Origin: Streptomyces tendae
GTDB taxonomy: Bacteria; Actinomycetota; Actinomycetes; Streptomycetales; Streptomycetaceae
Direction of reading: 5' to 3'
Length of the DNA stretch: 64,000 bases
Assembly (NCBI RefSeq): GCF_014650435.1
Contig: NZ_BMUY01000022.1
Coordinates: forward strand, 1-64,000
Positions within the stretch are counted from its first letter, which is position 1, and the number at the start of each line of letters is the position of its first letter. Under the pieces are notes generated by a model. The model saw nothing but the letters and a program-made list of their open reading frames with translations, ran no database searches and had not been told where the DNA came from. The position numbers were made by a program, and so were the translations under genes. Below, piece after piece: positions 17,913 through 27,509 of this stretch.

Positions 17913-19184
17913 GTGTCCGACAATGACGCCATGACGGAGACGGCGGCGGTCGACGAGCGGTGGGCGGCGTTCCACCGCTGGGGCCCGTACGCGCTGCTGG
18001 CCGTCGGGACGCTGGTCGCCTGGTCGGCCGCCGACGCCATCGGCATGACGACCGGCGAGCGACGGATGAGCGGCGCGCTGATCGGCGCGGCCGTCGTGCT
18101 GCAGCTGTGGTGGAACCGGGCGGCGCGCACCCGTCCCGAGCCGTCCCCGGCCGGCACCTGCTACTACGCCGTCCGCTGGGCCCTCGGCTTCGTGCTCACC
18201 TGGCTGAACCCGCTGTTCGCCTTCTACGCGGTCGTCGGTTACTTCGGCGCCCAGTACCTGCTGCCCCGCAGGCTGTGCCGGGCCGGACTGTTCGCCACCG
18301 CCGTCACCCTGGCGGGTTCGCAGTCCGGCGGGCTGCCGCCGAACGGGGTCATGGGCTGGGTGCTCTTCGGCGCGATCCTCACCGTCAACAGCATGCTGGT
18401 GGCCCTCTTCGCGCACTTCGCCACGCTGGAGGAGGCCCGCAGCCGCGCCCGGGTCCAGACCATCGCCGAACTGGAGCGCACCAACACCGCGCTCCAGCAG
18501 GCCCTCGACGAGAACGCCGCCCTCCATGCCCAACTCCTCGTCCAGGCCCGGGAGGCCGGCGTCGCCGACGAGCGCAGACGGCTGGCCGCCGAGATCCACG
18601 ACACCCTCGCCCAGGGCCTGACCGGCATCATCGCGCAGCTCCAGGTCGTGGCGGCCGCCCCGGACCAGGACCTCGGCCGGGAGCACCTGGACCGGGCCCT
18701 CGTCCTGGCCCGGCACAGCCTCGGCGAGGCGCGTCGCTCCGTGCACAACCTGTCGCCGGTCGCGCTGACCGACGACGGACTGCCGGACGCGCTGGAGAAG
18801 ACGGTCACGGAGTGGGGCGGACGCACCGGCGTCCAGGCCCGGTTCACCGTCACCGGTACCACCGAGCACCTCCACGACGAGGTCGCCGCCACGCTCCTGC
18901 GCATCGCCCAGGAGGCCCTGTCCAACACGGCCCGGCACGCCGCCGCGGACCGGGTCGGCGTCACCCTCTCCTACATGGGCGACGAGGTCACCCTCGACAT
19001 CCGCGACGACGGCCGGGGCTTCGACCCGCTGACCCCGCGCGCGTGCACCCCCGGCGGCGGCTTCGGCCTCGACGGCATGCGGGCCCGCGCCGAGCGCATC
19101 GCCGGTTCGCTCACGGTGGAGGCGGAACCGGGGCACGGCACGGCCGTCTCGGCTCGCGTACCGTTGGTACGCCATGACCGATGA
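17913..19184 (+). CDS. NarL-type two-component sensor histidine kinase
   Basis: 423 residues. Five or six membrane segments at about 25-170 (YALLAVGTLVAWSAAD, LGFVLTWLNPLFAFYAVVGYF, WVLFGAILTVNSMLVALFA), then a coiled-coil linker (ELERTNTALQQALDENAALHAQLL), a HisKA_3 domain with phospho-acceptor H229 (RRRLAAEIHDTLAQGLTG) and a HATPase domain (ALSNTARHAAADRVGV, DDGRGFDP, GGGFGLDGMRARAERI). GTG at 17913 has GGGGGAAGG upstream; an ATG six codons in is an alternative. It overlaps the response regulator by 11 nt. The ABC genes just upstream are candidate targets. Confidence 0.93.
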   Translation: MSDNDAMTETAAVDERWAAFHRWGPYALLAVGTLVAWSAADAIGMTTGERRMSGALIGAAVVLQLWWNRAARTRPEPSPAGTCYYAVRWALGFVLTWLNPLFAFYAVVGYFGAQYLLPRRLCRAGLFATAVTLAGSQSGGLPPNGVMGWVLFGAILTVNSMLVALFAHFATLEEARSRARVQTIAELERTNTALQQALDENAALHAQLLVQAREAGVADERRRLAAEIHDTLAQGLTGIIAQLQVVAAAPDQDLGREHLDRALVLARHSLGEARRSVHNLSPVALTDDGLPDALEKTVTEWGGRTGVQARFTVTGTTEHLHDEVAATLLRIAQEALSNTARHAAADRVGVTLSYMGDEVTLDIRDDGRGFDPLTPRACTPGGGFGLDGMRARAERIAGSLTVEAEPGHGTAVSARVPLVRHDR

Positions 19185-19893
19185 CGAAGCGACCGCCGCC
19201 GCAGTGACCGACGTGACGACAACCGACGGGACCACGACCGACGACGCCGTCACCGACGACGCCGTGATCTCCCTGCTCGTCGTCGACGACCACCCCGTCG
19301 TCCGCGACGGCCTGCGCGGCATGTTCGAGTCCGCGCCCGGCTTCCGCGTCCTCGGCGAGGCGGCGGGCGGCGCCGAGGCGCTGCAACGGGCCGCCGCGCT
19401 CGACCCCGACGTGATCCTCATGGACCTGCGGATGCCGGGCGGTTCGGGCGTGGACGCCATCCGGGAGCTGACCCGGCGCGGCGCCCGCGCGAAGGTCCTC
19501 GTCCTCACCACGTACGACACCGACTCCGACACCCTGCCCGCGATCGAGGCGGGGGCGACCGGCTACCTCCTCAAGGACGCGCCCCGCGACGACCTGTTCA
19601 CCGCGGTCCGCGCGGCGGCCCAGGGGCGCACGGTCCTCTCCCCGGCGGTCGCCTCCCGGCTGGTCTCCGCCGTCCGCGCCCCGAAGAACCCCGGCGGCGA
19701 ACCACTGTCCGCCCGCGAGCGCGAGGTGCTCGCCCTGGTGGCGCGCGGCACCTCCAACAAGGAGATCGCCCGGGAGCTGTTCATCAGCGAGGCGACCGTG
19801 AAGACCCACCTCACCCACCTGTACGCCAAGCTCGGCGTGAACGACCGCGCGGCGGCCGTCGCGACGGCGTACGACCGGGGCATCCTGGGCTGA
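19174..19893 (+). CDS. NarL/LuxR-type response regulator
   Basis: 239 residues. A receiver domain starts at about residue 31 with acidic pocket D38-D39, phospho-acceptor D84 (ILMDLRMPGG) and the conserved Lys in GYLLKDAP. The LuxR-type HTH is at about 172-235 (LSAREREVLALVARGTSNKEIARELFISEATVKTHLTHLY, quoted in part). The first 30 residues are an unusual Thr/Asp-rich tail (TDVTTTDGTTTDDAVTDDAV) not found in most NarL regulators; a later start cannot be excluded, but the ATG overlaps the kinase gene in the usual manner. Confidence 0.93.
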   Translation: MTDDEATAAAVTDVTTTDGTTTDDAVTDDAVISLLVVDDHPVVRDGLRGMFESAPGFRVLGEAAGGAEALQRAAALDPDVILMDLRMPGGSGVDAIRELTRRGARAKVLVLTTYDTDSDTLPAIEAGATGYLLKDAPRDDLFTAVRAAAQGRTVLSPAVASRLVSAVRAPKNPGGEPLSAREREVLALVARGTSNKEIARELFISEATVKTHLTHLYAKLGVNDRAAAVATAYDRGILG

Positions 19894-19908
19894 TCCCCGG
19901 CCCGGGGC

Positions 19909-21327
19909 TCAGGTGGCCGGATAGGGCAGCAGCTCGCTGTCGGTGCGCTCCCAGGCCGCCTTCAGCTCGGCCAGCAGCTCCGGCCGGTCGGCCGCCAGGT
20001 CCGCCTGTTCACGGGCGTCGGCGGAGAGGTCGTACAGGTGGTCGCGGCCCTGCGCGTCCTGGTAGTACTTCCAGTCGCCGCGCCGCAGCGCCCGGTTGCC
20101 GCGCACCCGCCAGAACAGGTCGCGTTCGGGCAACTCCCGGCCGCGCAGCAGGTAGCCGGCGAGGCTGTGCCCGTCGAGGGGGTACGCCGGGTCGGGGCGC
20201 GCACCGCCCAGCTCCAGCAGGGTGGCCGTCCAGTCCGGGGAGTACAACGGCTCGTGGCTGACCTGCCGTCCGTCGACGCGGGCCGGCCAGCGCAGCACGG
20301 TGGGCACCCGGATGCCGCCCTCCAGCAGCTCCGACTTGCCGCCGCTGAGCGGCCACTGGTACGAGAAGCGCTCACCGCCGTTGTCGCTGGCGAAGACGAC
20401 GACGGTGTTCTCCTCCTGACCGGACCGGCGCAGCGCGGCGAGGACCTTGCCCACCGAGGCGTCCAGGTTCTCGACCATCTCCCGGTACTTCTCCACCGAG
20501 CCGCCGTCGTTGTGCAGCAGCGCGCCCAGCACGTTCCCGGACCGCACCTCGTCGGCGATCGCGGCGCCGGTCTCCTCGTCGTCCTCGGTCAGCCAGGGCC
20601 AGTGCGGGGTGGTGAAGTTGAGGTTCAGCAGCCAGGGCCGGTCGTGGTCGCGGCCGACGTACTCGACGGCCCGCTCGGTGAGGACGGTGGTGTAGTAGCG
20701 CAGGTCCTTGTAGGTGGCGTCGCCCTCGTACAGGTCGTACTCGCCGAGCTGGCCCAGCTTGGAGAAGTACTCCAGCGCGCCGCCGAAGTTGCCGAAGAAC
20801 TCGTCCCAGCCGGACCTGGTCGGGCTGTGGTCGGGGAGCCAGCCGCAGTGCCACTTGCCGATCAGCGCCGTGGCGTATCCGGCCCGCTTCAGCAGGGACG
20901 CGAGGGTCGGGTGGTTGGGGTCCAGCCCCTGGGCGCGGTTGCCGATCGGCTCCGCCAGCCCGCCCTCCGTACGGCCCGGGTAACGCCCGGTGTAGAGGCT
21001 GAACCGGGTGGGGGAGCAGGTCGCCGATCCCGAGTAGGCCTGGGTGAAACGCACGCCCTGCGCGGCGAGCCGGTCGAGGTGCGGGGTCTTGATGTGCGGG
21101 GCGCCGTACGAGGACAGGTCGGCCCAGCCGAGGTCGTCGCCGAGGATGAACAGGAAGTTGGGGCGCTTGCCGGGCCGGGACCCGGTGCGCGCCGCGAAAG
21201 GACGCTCTCCGGGGCCGGAGGCGGGGACGGCGGGCGTGGCGGCCTCGGCGGCGGACGCACCGGCGACGGCGCTCACCGCACTGCCGCCGACCAGGCCGCC
21301 GAAGAGGCGACGGGATATCTCGGGCAT
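19909..21327 (-). CDS. Tat-exported type I sulfatase
   Basis: 472 residues. The N-terminus MPEISRRLFGGLVGGSAV is a twin-arginine signal with cleavage near AEAAT. The sulfatase core begins at about residue 55 (RPNFLFILGDDLGWADLS), with metal ligands D64 and D65. The formylglycine motif is C104-S-P-T-R108 in SATCSPTRFSLYTGRYPG, so the cysteine would need a formylglycine-generating enzyme. Other conserved blocks are IGKWHCGW, TTPHWPW and FASDNGG. The ATG at 21325-21327 is preceded by AGGGG. Convergent with the response regulator. The substrate (aryl or carbohydrate sulfate) cannot be told. Confidence 0.92.
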   Translation of the reverse strand: MPEISRRLFGGLVGGSAVSAVAGASAAEAATPAVPASGPGERPFAARTGSRPGKRPNFLFILGDDLGWADLSSYGAPHIKTPHLDRLAAQGVRFTQAYSGSATCSPTRFSLYTGRYPGRTEGGLAEPIGNRAQGLDPNHPTLASLLKRAGYATALIGKWHCGWLPDHSPTRSGWDEFFGNFGGALEYFSKLGQLGEYDLYEGDATYKDLRYYTTVLTERAVEYVGRDHDRPWLLNLNFTTPHWPWLTEDDEETGAAIADEVRSGNVLGALLHNDGGSVEKYREMVENLDASVGKVLAALRRSGQEENTVVVFASDNGGERFSYQWPLSGGKSELLEGGIRVPTVLRWPARVDGRQVSHEPLYSPDWTATLLELGGARPDPAYPLDGHSLAGYLLRGRELPERDLFWRVRGNRALRRGDWKYYQDAQGRDHLYDLSADAREQADLAADRPELLAELKAAWERTDSELLPYPAT

Positions 21328-21476
21328 GCGTGATCCCCTGGAGGACGAGGGTGGGAGTGCGCGCCCGAAGGGGCGCCGACCAGGGACGTTTCCAGGCACG
21401 CCGAGGCACGGTCAAGAAGATCGCCGACGAGTTCACGGAGCCGAAACGCTGCCTTGAGAAACCGCCCGGGACGGTG

Positions 21477-23798
21477 TCAGCCGGCCACTCGCAGCAGCAG
21501 CACCGTCCGGGCCGCGACCGTGATCGGCGTCCCCGCCGGATACACGGCGTCCGGTGCCTCGTCCTGCTCCTCCCGGCCGGTGTCGACGACCACCTCGTAC
21601 CGCTCCGCCCACGGGGCGCCCGGCAGGACGAAGCCGGCCGGCTCCTCGCCCGCGTGCAGGACGGCCAGGAAGCTGTCGTCGGTGATCGGGTCGCCGTGCT
21701 CGTCGCGGCCCGGGATGTCCCGCCCGGACAGGTACATGCCCAGCATGGCGGCGGGGGCGTACCAGTCCCGCTCCGCCATCTCCGTGCCGCCCGCCGTGAA
21801 CCAGGCCAGGTCGCGCAGACCGTCCACGGAGTGCGGGCGGCCGGAGAAGAAGGCCCGGCGGCGCAGCACCGGGTGGCGGTGGCGCAAGGCGATCAGCCGG
21901 GAGGCCAGCGCGAACAGGGGCGCCCACTCCGGGTCGTCCCGCAGGCTCCAGTCCACCCAGCTCGTCTCGTTGTCCTGGCAGTAGGCGTTGTTGCTGCCGC
22001 GCTGGGTGCGGCCCATCTCGTCGCCCGCGACCAGCATCGGCACCCCGGTCGACAGCAGCAGCGTGGTCAGCAGGTTGCGGAGCTGGCGCCGCCGCAGCGC
22101 GCGCACCTGAGCGTCGTCCGTCTCGCCCTCCGCACCGCAGTTCCAGGAGCGGTTGTCGTCCGTGCCGTCCCGGTTGCCCTCGCCGTTGGCCTCGTTGTGC
22201 TTGCGCTCGTACGACACCAGGTCCCGCAGTGTGAAGCCGTCGTGCGCGGTGACGAAGTTGACCGAGGCGTACGGCCGCCGCCCGCCCCACGCGTACAGGT
22301 CGCTGGAGCCCGACAGCCGGTAGCCCATCTCCCTGACGTCCGGCAGCGCGTGCCGCCAGAAGTCCCGGACCGCGTCGCGGTAGCGGTCGTTCCACTCGGT
22401 CCACAACGGCGGGAAGGCGCCCACCTGGTAGCCGCCCGAGCCCACGTCCCACGGCTCGGCGATCAGCTTCACCCGGCGCAGCACCGGGTCCTGCCCGATC
22501 ACCGCGAGGAACGGGGAGAGCATGTCGACGTCGTGCATCGAGCGGGCCAGCGCCGCCGCCAGGTCGAAGCGGAAGCCGTCCACGCCCATCTCGGTGACCC
22601 AGTAGCGCAGCGAGTCGGTGATCAGGCGCAGCACGTGCGGCTGGACCACGTGCAGGGTGTTGCCGCAGCCGGTGTAGTCGGCGTACCGGCGGGCGTCGTG
22701 CTGGAGACGGTAGTAGCCGCGGTTGTCGATGCCCTTCAGGGAGAGCGTCGGGCCCAGCTCGCCCGCCTCCGCCGTGTGGTTGTAGACCACGTCGAGGATC
22801 ACCTCGATGCCGGCCGCGTGCAGCGCGCGCACCATCCGCTTGAACTCGCCGACCTGCTCGCCGGTGGTGCCGGAGGCCGCGTAGGCGGCGTGCGGGGCGA
22901 AGTAGCCGACCGAGTTGTAGCCCCAGTAGTTCCTCAGGCCGCGCTCCAGCAGATGGCTCTCGTGCGCGAACTGGTGCACCGGCAGCAGCTCCACCGCCGT
23001 CACGCCCAGCCGCGTCAGGTGCGCGATCGCCGCCGGGTGGGCGAGGCCCGCGTAGGTGCCGCGCAGCTCGGGCGGGATGTCCGGGTGGAGCTTGGTGAAG
23101 CCGCGCACGTGCAGCTCGTAGATGACCGAGTCCGCCCACGGCGTCTTGGGCCGCCGGTCGTACGTCCATTCGTCCTCGGTGGCGTCGTCGTGGACCACGA
23201 CGCCCTTGGGGACGTACGGCGCCGAGTCGCGGTCGTCGCGCACGGTGTCCGCGACCCGCTGGTCCGGCCAGTCCCGCACATGTCCGTACACCTCGGGCGG
23301 CAGCGCGCCGTAGTCACGCCCCGAGGCGCCGTCCACGGCGCGGGCGTACGGGTCCAGGAGCAGCTTCGCCGGGTTCCAGCGGGCGCCGGTCCACGGGTCC
23401 CAGCGGCCGTGCACCCGATAGCCGTAACGCTGCCCCGGACGGACGCCCGGCACGAAGCCGTGCCAGATCTCGTGCGTCAGCTCGGTCAGCCGCACCCGGC
23501 TCTCCCGCGCGTCGGGACCCGGCCCGTCGAACAGGCACAGCTCCACCGCCTCCGCCCCGCCCGCCCACAGCGCGAAGTTGGTCCCCGCCACCTGGTCGGG
23601 GCCGGTCCGGAACCGGGCGCCCAGCGGCACCGGTGTGCCCGGCCGGGCCGGCACGGCGGGTGGCGGCGCGGTGCGGCGCGCGCCGTTGACCACGCCGGCG
23701 GGGAGTCCGTCCGCGGCGGCCCGCCCCTTCGCGAGGCCCCGCCCGTCCGCGGCGTCCCGCTCCCCGGGCACCGCCTCCTGCTCGGCTGCGCTGGACAC
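21477..23798 (-). CDS. glgX: Glycogen debranching enzyme GlgX (GH13)
   Basis: 773 residues. After about 55 low-complexity residues comes a CBM48-type domain (LGARFRTGPDQVAGTNFALW, ELTHEIWHGFVPG) and a GH13_11 barrel: VYNHTAEAGELGPTLS, nucleophile region GVDGFRFDLAAAL, acid/base region KLIAEPWDVG, and FVTAHDGFTL. GlgX hydrolyses alpha-1,6 branches of limit dextrin left by phosphorylase, so it works with GlgP encoded earlier in the window. GTG at 23796-23798 has GGGAGG seven bases upstream. Its 150-bp downstream gap leads to the sulfatase on the same strand. Confidence 0.95.
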   Translation of the reverse strand: MSSAAEQEAVPGERDAADGRGLAKGRAAADGLPAGVVNGARRTAPPPAVPARPGTPVPLGARFRTGPDQVAGTNFALWAGGAEAVELCLFDGPGPDARESRVRLTELTHEIWHGFVPGVRPGQRYGYRVHGRWDPWTGARWNPAKLLLDPYARAVDGASGRDYGALPPEVYGHVRDWPDQRVADTVRDDRDSAPYVPKGVVVHDDATEDEWTYDRRPKTPWADSVIYELHVRGFTKLHPDIPPELRGTYAGLAHPAAIAHLTRLGVTAVELLPVHQFAHESHLLERGLRNYWGYNSVGYFAPHAAYAASGTTGEQVGEFKRMVRALHAAGIEVILDVVYNHTAEAGELGPTLSLKGIDNRGYYRLQHDARRYADYTGCGNTLHVVQPHVLRLITDSLRYWVTEMGVDGFRFDLAAALARSMHDVDMLSPFLAVIGQDPVLRRVKLIAEPWDVGSGGYQVGAFPPLWTEWNDRYRDAVRDFWRHALPDVREMGYRLSGSSDLYAWGGRRPYASVNFVTAHDGFTLRDLVSYERKHNEANGEGNRDGTDDNRSWNCGAEGETDDAQVRALRRRQLRNLLTTLLLSTGVPMLVAGDEMGRTQRGSNNAYCQDNETSWVDWSLRDDPEWAPLFALASRLIALRHRHPVLRRRAFFSGRPHSVDGLRDLAWFTAGGTEMAERDWYAPAAMLGMYLSGRDIPGRDEHGDPITDDSFLAVLHAGEEPAGFVLPGAPWAERYEVVVDTGREEQDEAPDAVYPAGTPITVAARTVLLLRVAG

Positions 23799-23953
23799 CT
23801 GTCAGCCTCCCACGGCTCGTGGAACGACGTCCGGCAGGAGGGCGTGCGGCGTCCCGGCCGCTGCTCCCCGTCGCGTCGTCCTCCCCACAGTTCTGCCCAC
23901 CGGGTGGCTCGCACTCACGTTTCCCCAGGGCCGACCGGTCGTTACGGGTGGAT

Positions 23954-25192
23954 GTGAGGCACGTACACGGGCGCGCACGGCGCGCGGGCGCCGCTCTGGC
24001 CGCCCTACTGACATGGGCAGGACTGCTGGCCGGGGCCGCCGGATGCACCTCGGACGGCGGCGGTATCGGCTCCGGCATCGGCGAGATGTTCGGCAAGCAA
24101 CCCGCCGCCGAGGACGTCATCCGCGTCACCCCCGACGACGGGAGCAAGGCCGTCCGCCCGGACGGGAAGCTGTCGGTGCGGGTGCCCGACGGACGCCTGG
24201 AGTCGGTGAAGGTCGTCAGGTCGCAGGACGCGCAGGAGACCCCGGTGCCCGGCCGGATCTCCGAGGACGGCCTGAGCTGGCGGCCCGACGACGACCGGCT
24301 CGCCCTCGCCGCCAAGTACACGGTCGACGCCGTCGCCCTGGACGGCGGCGGACACCGCTCGGCCCGGCACACCACGTTCACCACCGAGGTCCCCGAGGAA
24401 CGCTTCATCGCCTACGTCGCCCCCGAGCACCGCTCGGTCGTCGGCACCGGCATGATCGTCTCGCTGGAGTTCAACCGCGAGATCACCGACCGCGCCGCCG
24501 TGGAGCGCGCCGTCACGGTCACCGCGGAGCCCGCCGTCGAGATCCGCCCCCACTGGTTCGGCAAGGACCGCCTCGACTTCCGCCCCAAGGGGTACTGGAA
24601 GCCCGGCACCGAGGTCACCGTCGACCTGCGGCTGCGGGACGTCGAGGGCGCCAAGGGCGTCTACGGGCTCCAGCACAAGAAGGTCACCTTCACCGTCGGC
24701 CGCAGCCAGGTCTCCCGCGTCGACGCGGTCGAGCGGACCATGGAGGTGCGCCGGGACGGCACCCTGCTGGCCACCGTGCCGATCACCGCGGGGGCGCCGA
24801 CGACCCCCACCTACAACGGCCGGATGGTGATCACCGAGATGCTGGAGGTCACCCGCATGAACAGCCGCACGGTCGGCTTCGGCGGCGAGTACGACATCCC
24901 CGACGTCCCGCACGCCATCCGCCTGACCAGCTCGGGCACCTTCCTGCACGGCAACTACTGGGCGCCCGCCGACACCTTCGGCCGGGCCAACGTCAGCCAC
25001 GGCTGCGTCGGACTGCGCGACGACAAGGGCGGCGGTTCCGACACCCCGGCCGGCTGGTTCTTCGACCGCAGCCTCGTCGGCGACGTCGTCGAGGTGGTCC
25101 ACAGCAAGGACAAGACCGTGGCCCCCGACAACGGCCTGGGTGGCTGGAACATGAAGTGGAAGCAATGGAAGGCGGGCAGCGCGGTGAAGTGA
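23954..25192 (+). CDS. L,D-transpeptidase lipoprotein (first of tandem pair)
   Basis: 412 residues. A signal peptide with lipobox LLAGAAGC marks a lipoprotein anchored outside the membrane. Two Ig-like domains follow (TPDDGSKAVRPDGKLSVRV, FIAYVAPEHRSVVGTGM), then the YkuD catalytic domain with FLHGNYW and SHGCVGLRD, whose Cys is the nucleophile. Such enzymes make 3-3 (mDAP-mDAP) cross-links or attach proteins to peptidoglycan. Start codon is uncertain: GTG at 23954 or, two codons earlier, at 23948; neither has a convincing Shine-Dalgarno. The next gene encodes a close paralogue. Confidence 0.92.
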   Translation: MRHVHGRARRAGAALAALLTWAGLLAGAAGCTSDGGGIGSGIGEMFGKQPAAEDVIRVTPDDGSKAVRPDGKLSVRVPDGRLESVKVVRSQDAQETPVPGRISEDGLSWRPDDDRLALAAKYTVDAVALDGGGHRSARHTTFTTEVPEERFIAYVAPEHRSVVGTGMIVSLEFNREITDRAAVERAVTVTAEPAVEIRPHWFGKDRLDFRPKGYWKPGTEVTVDLRLRDVEGAKGVYGLQHKKVTFTVGRSQVSRVDAVERTMEVRRDGTLLATVPITAGAPTTPTYNGRMVITEMLEVTRMNSRTVGFGGEYDIPDVPHAIRLTSSGTFLHGNYWAPADTFGRANVSHGCVGLRDDKGGGSDTPAGWFFDRSLVGDVVEVVHSKDKTVAPDNGLGGWNMKWKQWKAGSAVK

Positions 25193-25347
25193 CACCGGCC
25201 GCGCCACGCGGCACCCTCCCGCCAACTCGGTACGGAACGGTGACAATTCACCTGTCCCGCAACCCCCTGGCCTGCGGTTACGATGCGCCGGTGCGCGCGG
25301 GCGCACAGGGGTGCGGGCCGGACCGGGCCCGGCGAGGGGAGACAAGG

Positions 25348-26550
25348 GTGAACGTGCGTCCGATAGCGGGGGCGGTACTCGGGCTGCTGATGCTGACCGT
25401 CACCGCGTGCGGTGGCAGCGGCTCGGGCTCGGGGGCCGGGGACGGCAAGGGGGAGAAGGCCAAGGACTCCACCGCGGCACAGAGCAAGCAGTCCGAGGCC
25501 GTCGTCACCATCGCTCCCGCCAACGGGGCCAAGGCCGTCGACACCAGCGGCGCCCTGAAGGTCGGCGCCACGAAGGGCAGGCTCACCGAGGTCGTCGTCA
25601 AGGACGGCAAGGGCGCGAAGGTCGACGGGAAGATATCCGGGGACGGCGCCACCTGGACGCCGTCCACCCACCTGGCCGCCGCCACCACGTACAACGTGCA
25701 CGCGGTCGCCAAGGACTCCGAGGGCCGCACCGCCGCCGAGGACTCCCGCTTCACCACCCTGACGCCGAAGAACACCTTCGTCGGCACCTTCACGCCGGAG
25801 GACGGCTCGAAGGTCGGCGTCGGCATGCCGTTCTCGGTCCGCTTCACCCGGGGCATCACCAACCCGGAGGACGTCGAGAAGGCCATCACCATCAAGACCG
25901 AGCCGGCCGTCGAGGTCGAGGGCCACTGGTTCGGCAACGACCGCCTCGACTTCCGCCCCGAGAAGTACTGGAAGGCCGGCACCAAGGTCACCGTCGACCT
26001 CAACCTCGACGGAGTCGAGGGCCGCGACGACGTCTACGGCGAGCAGGCCAAGACCGTCTCGTTCACCGTCGGCCGCAGCCAGGTCTCCGTCGTGGACGCC
26101 AAGAAGCACACGATGAAGGTCGTGCGGGACGGCAAGACCGTCAAGACCATCCCCGTCACCACCGGCGCGCCCGGCTACGAGACCTGGAACGGCCAGATGG
26201 TCATCACCGAGCGGCTCGCGGTGACCCGCATGAACGGCGAGACCGTCGGCTACGGCGGCGAGTACGACATCAAGGACGTCCCGCACGCCATGCGCCTGTC
26301 CACCTCCGGCACCTTCATCCACGGCAACTACTGGGGCGGCGACGCCTTCGGCAACCGCAACGCCAGCCACGGCTGCATCGGCCTGCGCGACGTGCGCGGC
26401 GGCTGGGACAAGGATGCGCCGGCCCGCTGGTTCTTCGAGAACTCGATCATCGGCGACGTGGTCGTGGTCAAGAACTCCGAGGACGCCACCATCGCCCCCG
26501 ACAACGGCCTCAACGGCTGGAACATGTCCTGGGAGAAGTGGAAGGCATAG
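25348..26550 (+). CDS. L,D-transpeptidase lipoprotein (second of tandem pair)
   Basis: 400 residues. Signal peptide with lipobox LTVTAC, then a Gly/Ser/Lys-rich linker, two Ig-like domains (IAPANGAKAVDTSGALKVG and TFVGTFTPEDGSKVG) and a YkuD domain (FIHGNYWGG, SHGCIGLRD with catalytic Cys). It is homologous along its whole length to the preceding gene, including HWFG(K/N)DRLDFRP and APDNGL(G/N)GWNM, so the pair arose by duplication. GTG at 25348 is preceded by GAGGGGAGA. The 155-bp gap before it could carry its own promoter. Confidence 0.93.
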   Translation: MNVRPIAGAVLGLLMLTVTACGGSGSGSGAGDGKGEKAKDSTAAQSKQSEAVVTIAPANGAKAVDTSGALKVGATKGRLTEVVVKDGKGAKVDGKISGDGATWTPSTHLAAATTYNVHAVAKDSEGRTAAEDSRFTTLTPKNTFVGTFTPEDGSKVGVGMPFSVRFTRGITNPEDVEKAITIKTEPAVEVEGHWFGNDRLDFRPEKYWKAGTKVTVDLNLDGVEGRDDVYGEQAKTVSFTVGRSQVSVVDAKKHTMKVVRDGKTVKTIPVTTGAPGYETWNGQMVITERLAVTRMNGETVGYGGEYDIKDVPHAMRLSTSGTFIHGNYWGGDAFGNRNASHGCIGLRDVRGGWDKDAPARWFFENSIIGDVVVVKNSEDATIAPDNGLNGWNMSWEKWKA

Positions 26551-26595
26551 GCACCGGGACCCCACGGCACGTGAACGCCCGCTAACCTGCGGAGC

Positions 26596-27363
26596 ATGAC
26601 CGTACATCTCGAAGTCGCCGAAGGCGTCGGAACGCTGCGCCTGGACCGCCCGCCGATGAACGCGCTGGACGTCGCCACCCAGGACCGGTTGAAGGAGCTG
26701 GCCGAGGAGATCACCCGGCGCGACGACGTGCGCGCCGTGGTGATCCACGGCGGCGAGAAGGTGTTCGCGGCGGGCGCGGACATCAAGGAGATGCAGGTGA
26801 TGGACCACGCGGCGATGATCGCGCGGTCCCGCGCCCTGCAGGACTCCTTCACCGCGGTGGCCCGCATCCCCAAGCCGGTGGTCGCGGCCGTCACCGGCTA
26901 CGCGCTGGGCGGCGGCTGCGAACTCGCCCTGTGCGCCGACTTCCGCATCGCCGGGGAGAACGCCAAGCTGGGCCAGCCCGAGATCCTGCTCGGCCTGATC
27001 CCCGGCGCGGGCGGCACCCAGCGGCTGTCCCGGCTGATCGGCCCCTCCAAGGCCAAGGACCTGATCTTCACCGGCCGCCAGGTGAAGGCCGACGAGGCGC
27101 TCGCGCTCGGTCTGGTGGACCGGGTGGTCCCGGCCGCCGAGGTCTACGAGCAGGCGCACGCCTGGGCCGCGCGGCTCGCCAAGGGACCCGCCATCGCACT
27201 GCGGGCGGCGAAGGAGGCGGTCGACACGGGTCTGGAGACGGACATCGAGACCGGTCTCGCCGTCGAGCGCAACTGGTTCGCGGGCCTGTTCGCCACCGAG
27301 GACCGCGAGCGCGGGATGCGCAGCTTCGTGGAAGAGGGCCCGGGCAAGGCGAAGTTCCTCTGA
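26596..27363 (+). CDS. Enoyl-CoA hydratase/isomerase family protein
   Basis: 255-residue crotonase-fold protein. Oxyanion-hole segments are KVFAAGADIKEM and GYALGGGCELALCADF; the two catalytic glutamates expected in hydratases are present, E109 (GGGCE) and E129 (GQPEILLG), with LIPGAGGTQRLSRLIG after. This predicts hydration of 2-trans-enoyl-CoA in fatty-acid or related beta-oxidation. ATG 26596 has only a weak GCGGAG upstream. No other beta-oxidation gene lies nearby. Confidence 0.92.
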   Translation: MTVHLEVAEGVGTLRLDRPPMNALDVATQDRLKELAEEITRRDDVRAVVIHGGEKVFAAGADIKEMQVMDHAAMIARSRALQDSFTAVARIPKPVVAAVTGYALGGGCELALCADFRIAGENAKLGQPEILLGLIPGAGGTQRLSRLIGPSKAKDLIFTGRQVKADEALALGLVDRVVPAAEVYEQAHAWAARLAKGPAIALRAAKEAVDTGLETDIETGLAVERNWFAGLFATEDRERGMRSFVEEGPGKAKFL

Positions 27364-27509
27364 CACCCGCCGCACTGAACGTGCAGCTCACCCGAAGTCG
27401 CGTCGTGCCCCTTGCAATTGACGCGTTGTCTGATCCGGGTCCCTCGATGGGGCGGTTTATGGCAGCCTTAACGCACCATTAAGCGCGCCTTGTCGAGGGA
27501 GTCCGTCGC

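Noticed and set aside
19891..19910. Short CCCCGG/CCGGGG stem between the response regulator and sulfatase genes
   Set aside because: Too short and without a proper loop; not strong enough to list as a terminator.
23578..25347. In-frame extension upstream of the second L,D-transpeptidase giving a 990-residue protein
   Set aside because: The extension runs through the first transpeptidase gene in another frame and is Arg-rich noise; a lipoprotein signal begins at GTG 25348.
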